A stretch of DNA of 9,761 nt from an uncultured Erysipelotrichaceae bacterium (GTDB lineage Bacteria; Bacillota_I; Bacilli_A; Erysipelotrichales; Erysipelotrichaceae): assembly GCA_937893115.1 (NCBI GenBank), contig CALBGK010000230.1, positions 1 through 9,761 of the forward strand, given 5' to 3'. The position numbers were made by a program, and so were the translations under genes. Positions 1 through 5,564 of this stretch are shown in pieces. The stretch's first letter is position 1, and every line of letters starts with the position of its first letter. Under the pieces are notes generated by a model. It had not been told where the DNA came from. It saw only the letters and a list, made by a program, of their open reading frames with translations, and made no database searches.

Positions 1-446
1 AAAAGAAAAGAGTCTATATCAATAATGCTGGCCTACAAATTGCTAAAACCAAGATTGTCGACTGTTCTAAATGGACAGAAGAAGAAATAATTCGCAGAAG
101 AAATTGGATAGTCGATTACATTCTCGATGAGATTATTCCACTACCAGAAGATATGAAAACAAAGAATAATTATGCCAATAAGGAATCTAGGTTATATTCG
201 TTGTCTGAACATGGATTAATTGGAAAATATATCACATATATTAATGATAAGAGTATAACCGTTAAAGTAGTTGGCGATCGTGAAGTGGAATTTGAAGGCA
301 AAAAATGGAAACTTTCTCCTCTTGTTAGAGAATTAGAAACTCGAAGAGGAACGGTTAATAGTTCTGGAGCTTACTCTGGACCAACATATTGGGAGTATAA
401 AGGTGTTAATATCACTGAGTATTATGACAACGAAGAGCAGAATTGA
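1..446 (+). CDS. C-terminal part of a probable DUF262/DUF1524 (GmrSD-like) restriction protein, 5' end outside window
   Basis: The reading frame is open from base 3 to the TGA at 444-446, so this is the end of a longer gene. The ATG at 153 is internal and should not be taken as the start. The first about 45 residues contain a SKWTEEEIIRRRNW stretch, which resembles the end of DUF1524, the HNH nuclease domain of GmrSD-type restriction enzymes (typically a Trp, an 'EEI..R' helix and another Trp). The tail has GKKWKLSPLVREL followed by GTVNSSGAYSGPTYWEYKG. This looks like the small RAMA/DUF4357-type module often found at the C-terminus of restriction-associated proteins. Such proteins cleave modified or foreign DNA in the cytoplasm. 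The catalytic parts lie outside the window, so function cannot be confirmed. The family call is from remembered motif patterns. The gene is separated from the cell-wall operon by a pseudogene. Confidence 0.5.
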   Translation, partial: KKRVYINNAGLQIAKTKIVDCSKWTEEEIIRRRNWIVDYILDEIIPLPEDMKTKNNYANKESRLYSLSEHGLIGKYITYINDKSITVKVVGDREVEFEGKKWKLSPLVRELETRRGTVNSSGAYSGPTYWEYKGVNITEYYDNEEQN

Positions 447-493
447 TAGTGGATTACTTAAATAAAATCTTACTTCTTTAGCGCATACTAGTG

Positions 494-1245
494 ATGAATT
501 ATAAGAGAGTGAACTTAATAATATTATCGCTTATCTTGTTGATGATTACGGGTTGTAGTAAAGAAAAAGAAGAAGAGTTTATCATCGATGATGATGCGGC
601 AAGTGGAATGATTCAGAAGAATTAGAAGCCGATACTAAAGTTTATGCAGAATTTACTGATGAGGGCTATGTCTTTGATTTAGATGCAGCAGTTATTTATT
701 ATTTTGAGCCAAGTTCTGATACTATCTATGCAGGTGATCAAAAATTGGTAACGTTTGACCCTTGAAGCAAATATCGATGAGGATACAGTTGGTGCTATGG
801 GCACTGTGGTATATAAGCTTCAAGAAGATTTAAGTAATACTGTTAGTGCATATTATCTATATCAAGATGAAAAGGGACTATATTTTGATACTGATATATC
901 TTTTGATAGTAGAACAATTAGAGATAATACTTTCTTTAAGGGTGATAAATTTTCTTTTGAATAGACATTCAATCTTGAAACAGCAGTCTCATCCTTTGTG
1001 ATGACTTATTATAACGAAGATAATGAAAGATAGCTTCTAATAATAATCTGCCTGAACAATATGCTGCTTATCAAAATATAGAGCTTAGTGAAGATGCTAG
1101 TTATGTAGAAATTATGACTTATGATAGCAATGACAACTTACTAGAAACAATGCGAGCAAATAGAGGAAATTATGCTGTTGTCTTATGTTTTGGTGATGGT
1201 GGACAGATATTGGATACGAAATATTTAAGGTTTGATTTTGATTGA
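494..1245 (+). pseudogene. Decayed lipoprotein gene (three frameshifts and one nonsense codon)
   Basis: An ATG at 494 (or GTG at 491) opens a typical lipoprotein signal peptide: MNYKRVN, a hydrophobic run, then lipobox ITGC with the lipidated Cys at residue 21, then a Lys/Glu-rich linker. The frame stops at TAG 623-625. Plausible sequence continues in the next frame (DSEELEADTKVYAEF and on) until TGA 763-765. It then moves to a third segment (from about 758, TLEANIDEDTVG) that meets TAG 962-964, reads on in frame (TFNLETAVSSF) to TAG 1031-1033, and shifts again to a last segment (ASNNNLPEQYAAY) ending at TGA 1243-1245. Joined, it would be a secreted, acidic, Tyr/Asp-rich lipoprotein of about 250 residues, anchored outside the membrane. 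I do not recognise its family. No Shine-Dalgarno site is visible before the start. The neighbouring genes are intact, so this looks like real decay rather than poor sequence. It accounts for the whole stretch from 447 to 1278, which has no intact gene. Confidence 0.8.
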
Positions 1246-1270
1246 AGTATAAGTTTATAAATTGTATAAT
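1242..1270 (+). promoter_or_regulatory. Sigma-A type promoter of mraY
   Basis: A -35 element TTGAAG (1242-1247), a 17-base spacer and a perfect -10 TATAAT (1265-1270) fit the vegetative promoter consensus. The -35 overlaps the stop codon of the lipoprotein pseudogene. Transcription would be expected to start near 1277, only about two bases before the mraY ATG at 1279. Confidence 0.7.
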
Positions 1271-1278
1271 TTTTAAGT

Positions 1279-2250
1279 ATGGATTTTTTAATACTTGTAC
1301 TAATTGTAGCTTTGGGATCTTTTGGCTTGATAATGCTTATCATGCCAAAGTTTATCGCTTTATTAAAATCACATGATTTATTTCAGGAAGTAAGTGAATA
1401 TGCCATCGAGGAGTATAAACACAAAGATAAAACTCCAGCTATGGGCGGCATCTTATTTGTAGTTATACCGACACTTTTAATCTTTATTGCTTATCCGACT
1501 ATTTATAGAGATGAAAAGTTTTTGATGGTATCTGTAAGTTATCTATTATTTGCCATCATCGGTTTCTTAGACGACTTATTGATTATCTTATTTAAGAATA
1601 ATAATGGACTGCATCCTAAATTAAAACTATTCTTACAACTTTTATTCGCTTTAATTATTTACTTCTTATTCCCTAATGTGATAGACAATGCGATAACTAT
1701 TCCATATCTAAATATTGAAATATCACTTGGTTTATTATATTTACCATTTATGATTCTTTTGTATGCTGCTGAAGCTAATGCAGTTAATTTTACAGATGGC
1801 ATGGATGGCCTATGTGCTGGAGTATCATTTATTGCCTTGATACCATTTTTAATCTTTTCTTTCTTAGAGAATGAACTTGATTTGAGCTTATTGATTATTG
1901 GCATCTTAGCCAGCTTATTAGCTTATCTACACTTTAATAGAGCACCTGCCAAGATTTATATGGGTGATAGTGGCTCTTTAGCTCTAGGTGCTTTATTTAC
2001 TTCTTTAGCTATTGTGCTAGATCAAGAGATTGCCTTGTTCTTTGTGGGCGGAGTCTTTGTAATTGAGATGTTATGTGTATGTATACAATTAACATCAGTT
2101 AAGTTATTCCATAGAAGAGTATTCTTATATACACCAATACATTACGCTTTTAGATTAAAGGGCGTTGAAGATAAGAATATCATTAATGGTTTTTATATTG
2201 CTGCTTTACTTTTTAGTATTGTTGGTTTACTGATAGGAGTTGGTATTTAA
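1279..2250 (+). CDS. mraY: Phospho-N-acetylmuramoyl-pentapeptide transferase (MraY)
   Basis: MraY moves phospho-MurNAc-pentapeptide from UDP onto undecaprenyl phosphate, making lipid I at the inner face of the membrane. The 323-residue length is typical of the family, and about ten hydrophobic segments are visible. Family motifs appear in order: KDKTPAMGG (49-57), GFLDD with the Asp pair D98/D99 (Mg2+ site), NAVNFTDGMDGL (167-178), PAKIYMGDSGSLALG (223-237) with D230, and GVFVIEML (258-265). PIHYAFRLKG (286-295) aligns with the family's PIHHH..LKG. Only the first His (H288) of that HHH motif remains; the next two are Tyr and Ala. This separates it from the TagO/WecA branch while also making it a divergent MraY. 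The start follows a promoter directly, with no Shine-Dalgarno site. The stop TAA shares one base with the murD start, and the pairing with murD supports the MraY call over other sugar-phosphate transferases. Confidence 0.92.
   Translation: MDFLILVLIVALGSFGLIMLIMPKFIALLKSHDLFQEVSEYAIEEYKHKDKTPAMGGILFVVIPTLLIFIAYPTIYRDEKFLMVSVSYLLFAIIGFLDDLLIILFKNNNGLHPKLKLFLQLLFALIIYFLFPNVIDNAITIPYLNIEISLGLLYLPFMILLYAAEANAVNFTDGMDGLCAGVSFIALIPFLIFSFLENELDLSLLIIGILASLLAYLHFNRAPAKIYMGDSGSLALGALFTSLAIVLDQEIALFFVGGVFVIEMLCVCIQLTSVKLFHRRVFLYTPIHYAFRLKGVEDKNIINGFYIAALLFSIVGLLIGVGI
2235..2239 (+). promoter_or_regulatory. Ribosome binding site of murD
   Basis: AGGAG lies inside the last codons of mraY, 10 bases before the murD ATG at 2250. 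It supports that start and coupled translation across the one-base overlap. Confidence 0.6.
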
Positions 2251-3554
2251 TGAAAGCTTTAGTCATTGGTGCTGCTAGAAGTGGTATAGCAGTTTCTAAA
2301 CTTTTAATTACTAAGGGATATGAAGTATATCTGACAGATAGTAAGACTATTGATGAAAAGGAAGAATTAATAGCTTTAGGTATTAAAGTATATGATAATG
2401 GACATCCTGATTTACTTAAAGAGATAGATTATGACTTTATTGTAAAGAATCCTGGCATCCCATATCATGTGCCATTTGTGAAATATTTTAAAGATGCAGG
2501 ATATGAAATCTTAAACGAGATTGAAGTGGCTTCTAGATATGTAAATTATGAATATGGAGCTATCACTGGTACCAATGGTAAGACAACTATCACTACTTTA
2601 TTAAGTACTTTTTTAAAGACAATATGTGCTAATAGTGAAGCTTGTGGCAATATTGGTTTGCCACTTAGTGAAGTGGTGATGAAACATCAAGCTGAGAAAT
2701 TAAAAGTCGCTATCGAAGTGGCAGCTTTTCAATTATTAGGTATGCCTAAGTTTCATCCACATGTCGCTGTTATTACTAATTTAACACCAGATCATATCGA
2801 TTATTTTAAAGATTTAGATAAATATTATAAAGCTAAGACTTTGATCTATCAGAATATGGATGAAAATGATTATTTCTTATTCAATATGGATGATGAAAAT
2901 ATTCTTAAATATGTTGATAGAGATAGTATAAAATGTCAGGCAATCACTTATTCATTAAATAGACAAGATGTCGATTTATATATTAAAGATCATTATGTCT
3001 ATCTACATGATGAAATACTATTTGATATCAAAGATTTGAAACTTGTAGGTATGCATAATGTTCAAAATGCGATGGTAGCTGCATGTATGGCTTATAAGAT
3101 GGGTGTTAGTATTGATAATATACAAGAAGTTATAAGAAAGTTTAAAGGTGTTGAACATCGCATAGAATATGTTGATACTAAAAATGGTATTTCTTTCTAT
3201 AATGATTCAAAGGGGACCAATCCTGATTCAACTATTGTCGCTTTAAAAGCTTTTGATAAGCCTGTTTGTCTATTGGCTGGCGGCTATGATAAAAAGACCG
3301 GTTTTGATGCTGTCAAGCCATATTTAGATAGAATTAAGATGATGTATGTCTTTGGTGAAACTAAAGATGAATTAAAGACATTATATCCTGATGCTCAAGT
3401 TTTTGATAATCTTGATGAAGCGTTATTTAAAGCTTATGAAGATGCTAAAGAGGGTGATGTAATTTTGCTATCACCAATGTGTGCTAGTTGGGATCAATTT
3501 AATAATTATGAAGAACGTGGTGAGCACTTTAAAGATTTAGTTAAAGAATTATGA
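2250..3554 (+). CDS. murD: UDP-N-acetylmuramoylalanine--D-glutamate ligase (MurD)
   Basis: MurD adds D-glutamate to UDP-MurNAc-L-Ala using ATP, in the cytoplasm, as the second amino-acid step of peptidoglycan precursor synthesis. At 434 residues it has normal length and all three Mur ligase domains. A Rossmann-like UDP-binding domain starts with VIGAARSG (5-12). The ATP P-loop is GTNGKTT (107-113, K111). TNLTPDHIDYF (176-186) carries the conserved His 182, and the lysine expected to be carbamylated is probably K196 in KAKTLIY. The C-terminal domain has NDSKGTNPDS (318-327), LLAGGYDK (341-348) and LLSPMCASWDQF (406-417) with EERG. The usual EVSSFQL motif reads EVAAFQL (156-162), so two serines near the substrate pocket are alanine. 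The gene overlaps mraY by one base and the next gene by four bases (ATGA), so all three are probably one transcript. Confidence 0.95.
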   Translation: MKALVIGAARSGIAVSKLLITKGYEVYLTDSKTIDEKEELIALGIKVYDNGHPDLLKEIDYDFIVKNPGIPYHVPFVKYFKDAGYEILNEIEVASRYVNYEYGAITGTNGKTTITTLLSTFLKTICANSEACGNIGLPLSEVVMKHQAEKLKVAIEVAAFQLLGMPKFHPHVAVITNLTPDHIDYFKDLDKYYKAKTLIYQNMDENDYFLFNMDDENILKYVDRDSIKCQAITYSLNRQDVDLYIKDHYVYLHDEILFDIKDLKLVGMHNVQNAMVAACMAYKMGVSIDNIQEVIRKFKGVEHRIEYVDTKNGISFYNDSKGTNPDSTIVALKAFDKPVCLLAGGYDKKTGFDAVKPYLDRIKMMYVFGETKDELKTLYPDAQVFDNLDEALFKAYEDAKEGDVILLSPMCASWDQFNNYEERGEHFKDLVKEL

Positions 3555-5071
3555 AATATTCATTTAGCAATTCCAGTCTTAATTTAAAAGAAAGAATAAT
3601 AAGCAGTTATTCTTCTTTTAATTATGATGATATCTTTAATGATGACTTTGTGATTGATTATGATCAAGAAGCTTTGATTAAAGGAAGAGAAGTCTTTTTA
3701 AATCTTAAGGGTTCTAAAGTATTAATCATAGGGGATTTTGATTGTGATGGCATATGTGCAACCACTATTATTAAAGACTTATTAGACTATTTAGGTATAG
3801 CTTCAAATTATTATATTCCTTCGCGTTTTAATGAAGGTTATGGCTTGTCTTTAAGTCATGTTCAAAAGGCCATAGATTATAATTTCGATGTCTTATTGAC
3901 GGTCGATAATGGCATTGTCGCAAAAGAGGCTTTAAAAAAGGCTAAAGAAGCAAATATTAAGACTATTATCATTGACCACCATGAATATGATGAATTACCT
4001 GATGCCGATTATATATTACATGGAAGACTATTAAAAAGAGAATATGAGAAAGCCTGTGCCAGTGGGCTTTGTTATCTCATATCATCGATGTTTAAAAGTG
4101 ATGATAAGATTTTAGCTCTATCAGGTATAGCTACTAATGCCGATATGGTTGAAGTCTTTGGCTATAATCGTCATCTTATCAAGATGGCTAAAAAGATATT
4201 GAATAAAGGTAATATAAAAGCTATTAATGCCATCAGTGGTAAGAAGGCTAATTATACCTATGATGACTTGTCTTTTCTTGTTGCATCGAAGATCAATTCA
4301 ATATCTAGAATTGATAAGGGTTCTAATGTCAATATCTTACCTAAGTATCTCTTAGAAGAAGATGATATTAAATTACTAGATGGAGCTGACAAGATTAAAA
4401 AGATTAATAATTTGCGCAAGGACTTAAGTGATGTCATGTCTAAAAAGGCCTTAACTCTAGTAGATGATAGTGGCTTTTGTGTTATCTATGATGAGCATTT
4501 CTTAGAAGGCCTATGTGGCTTAGTGGCTAATAAGGTAGCTAAAAATATCCATAAGCCATGTCTGATCTTAGCGCCAGGCAAAGATCTCATCAAAGGCAGT
4601 GCTAGAAGTATTGATGATTTTGATATCTTGCATCATCTAAAGAATTTTGAAACATATTTTGAGACTTTAGGTGGCCATAAGCAAGCAGCTGGTGTCGCTA
4701 TGAAAAAAGAAGCCTTAGCTAGTTTTATTAAAGATATTAAAGCTACACCTTGCATATATGAAGAGAAGATGGTTAATTGTATACCTTTATTTGATGATGA
4801 ATTAAACGATGATACATTAAACTTGCTCATCAACATGCAACCATTTGGTACTGGTTTTGAAGAACCGCTATTTTATCTTGACAATGTAAATGTTAAATCA
4901 CGTTATCTCATCAAACAGATGTATACTAAATTTCAGTTTGATAATGGTTTGGGTGCCATCAGTTTTAAAAGGGATGATTACGATTTATCTTTTTCTCGAG
5001 TAGTTGGTTATTTAAAGGAAGATTCCTATCGTAAAAATCATCTGTCTATGCAAATTCAGGCTCTATTTTAA
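3551..5071 (+). CDS. recJ: RecJ-like single-stranded-DNA-specific 5' exonuclease (DHH/DHHA1 family), short form
   Basis: RecJ degrades single-stranded DNA from the 5' end in recombinational and mismatch repair, using two metal ions held by DHH motifs. Visible motifs are GDFDCDG (61-67), VDNG (118-121), DHH (142-144), and NADMVEVFGYNR (196-207) with D198, equivalent to the family's 'ADVVPL.G.NR'. The DHHA1 domain follows, with EGLCGLVANKVA (319-330), GSARS (349-353) and GGHKQAAG (374-381). A C-terminal OB-fold begins at QPFGTGFEEPLF (430-441). At 506 residues it is shorter than E. coli RecJ (about 577) and much shorter than B. subtilis RecJ, so it lacks the C-terminal extension. The stretch between DHH and motif IV is also compact. 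Placement directly before apt and rel matches the Bacilli recJ-apt-rel order and supports RecJ over other DHH phosphoesterases. No strong Shine-Dalgarno site is visible; translation is probably coupled to murD by the ATGA overlap. Confidence 0.85.
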   Translation: MKYSFSNSSLNLKERIISSYSSFNYDDIFNDDFVIDYDQEALIKGREVFLNLKGSKVLIIGDFDCDGICATTIIKDLLDYLGIASNYYIPSRFNEGYGLSLSHVQKAIDYNFDVLLTVDNGIVAKEALKKAKEANIKTIIIDHHEYDELPDADYILHGRLLKREYEKACASGLCYLISSMFKSDDKILALSGIATNADMVEVFGYNRHLIKMAKKILNKGNIKAINAISGKKANYTYDDLSFLVASKINSISRIDKGSNVNILPKYLLEEDDIKLLDGADKIKKINNLRKDLSDVMSKKALTLVDDSGFCVIYDEHFLEGLCGLVANKVAKNIHKPCLILAPGKDLIKGSARSIDDFDILHHLKNFETYFETLGGHKQAAGVAMKKEALASFIKDIKATPCIYEEKMVNCIPLFDDELNDDTLNLLINMQPFGTGFEEPLFYLDNVNVKSRYLIKQMYTKFQFDNGLGAISFKRDDYDLSFSRVVGYLKEDSYRKNHLSMQIQALF

Positions 5072-5079
5072 TATATTAA

Positions 5080-5088
5080 TGTTATAAT
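5080..5088 (+). promoter_or_regulatory. Extended -10 promoter of apt
   Basis: TGTTATAAT is a full extended -10 element (TG, one base, TATAAT). No good -35 is seen about 17 bases upstream, as is common for extended -10 promoters. Transcription would start near 5095, leaving a leader of about 24 bases that carries the apt ribosome binding site. This allows apt to be expressed apart from mraY-murD-recJ. Confidence 0.6.
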
Positions 5089-5103
5089 GGTATTGTTTTC
5101 TAA

Positions 5104-5112
5104 AAGGGGTGG
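5104..5112 (+). promoter_or_regulatory. Ribosome binding site of apt (decides the start)
   Basis: AAGGGGTGG resembles AAGGAGGTG and ends six bases before the ATG at 5119. A stop codon TAA at 5101-5103, in the apt frame, excludes any longer N-terminus. The shortened protein is therefore not a start-site error. Confidence 0.65.
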
Positions 5113-5118
5113 CAAATT

Positions 5119-5532
5119 ATGGATTTAAAAAAATATATTTCTGAAGTCGCTAAAAAGGTTAAGGCTGATATCGTGGTTGGTCCTGAATCTAGAGGCTTTA
5201 TCTTTGGATGCCCAGTTAGTTATGAATTAGGTATTGGTTTTGTCCCTGTACGTAAACCTAATAAATTACCTCGTGAAACAATATCTTATTCTTATGAATT
5301 AGAGTATGGAACAAATGAATTACATATGCATAAGGATGCCATCACTAAGGGTCAAAAGGTATTGATTGTCGATGACTTACTAGCTACTGGCGGAACTATT
5401 GAAGCGGCTATTCGCTTAGTAGAGAGCTTAGGTGGCGAAGTAGTTGGTTGTGCCTTCCTGATCGAACTAAAAGAACTTCATGGCCGTGATAAATTAAAAG
5501 ATTATGAAGTTTTAACTTTAATGGAGTATTAA
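5119..5532 (+). CDS. apt: Adenine phosphoribosyltransferase with a shortened N-terminus
   Basis: APRT makes AMP from adenine and PRPP (purine salvage, cytoplasm). The body of the protein is very typical: [12 protein letters not shown] (19-30), [13 protein letters not shown] (42-54, the flexible catalytic loop), YELEYG (59-64), the PRPP-binding motif [13 protein letters not shown] (81-93), and the end [10 protein letters not shown]...LTLMEY. The usual protein is about 170 residues and this one is 137. It begins MDLKKYI, like the normal N-terminus, then continues at residue 8 with a segment that aligns to about residue 41 of the standard family. The conserved 'P.G..F.DIT.L' segment is missing. 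That is an in-frame loss of about 33 codons, taking out the N-terminal hood region that helps hold the adenine base. The enzyme may be altered in activity or inactive, although the catalytic core shows no decay. The gene has its own promoter and ends in a hairpin. Confidence 0.9.
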   Translation: MDLKKYISEVAKKVKADIVVGPESRGFIFGCPVSYELGIGFVPVRKPNKLPRETISYSYELEYGTNELHMHKDAITKGQKVLIVDDLLATGGTIEAAIRLVESLGGEVVGCAFLIELKELHGRDKLKDYEVLTLMEY

Positions 5533-5554
5533 ATCGAAGGCAACTTCGATTTTT
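5533..5554 (+). terminator. Hairpin with T-run after apt (probable intrinsic terminator)
   Basis: ATCGAAG (5533-5539) pairs perfectly with CTTCGAT (5544-5550) around a GCAA loop, a GNRA tetraloop. T residues follow at 5551-5554. The seven-base stem has only three G-C pairs, so it may end transcription only in part. It begins right after the apt stop codon, and the rel start is ten bases past its T-run. Confidence 0.65.
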
Positions 5555-5564
5555 ATAAAAAGAT

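Noticed and set aside
443..468. Promoter for the lipoprotein gene (TTGATA and TAAAAT)
   Set aside because: The spacer is only 14 bases and no ribosome binding site follows. It is not convincing.
581..594. Palindrome ATCATCGATGAT as a possible regulator site
   Set aside because: It lies within the lipoprotein pseudogene, where it encodes Ile-Ile-Asp-Asp. It is probably a chance result of the Asp-rich codons.
755..964. A separate 69-residue gene starting at TTG 755
   Set aside because: It has no ribosome binding site, starts at a frame-shift point, and continues the sequence of the decayed lipoprotein gene.
595..1033. Programmed frameshifting or recoding in the lipoprotein gene
   Set aside because: Three shifts plus an in-frame stop, with no slippery heptamer or strong downstream structure noticed, fit decay better than recoding.
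1659..1904. Antisense ORF within mraY, with similar ones at 4633-4836, 8392-8592 and 8794-8994
   Set aside because: These lie opposite strongly conserved coding sequence, have no ribosome binding sites, and encode nothing recognisable.
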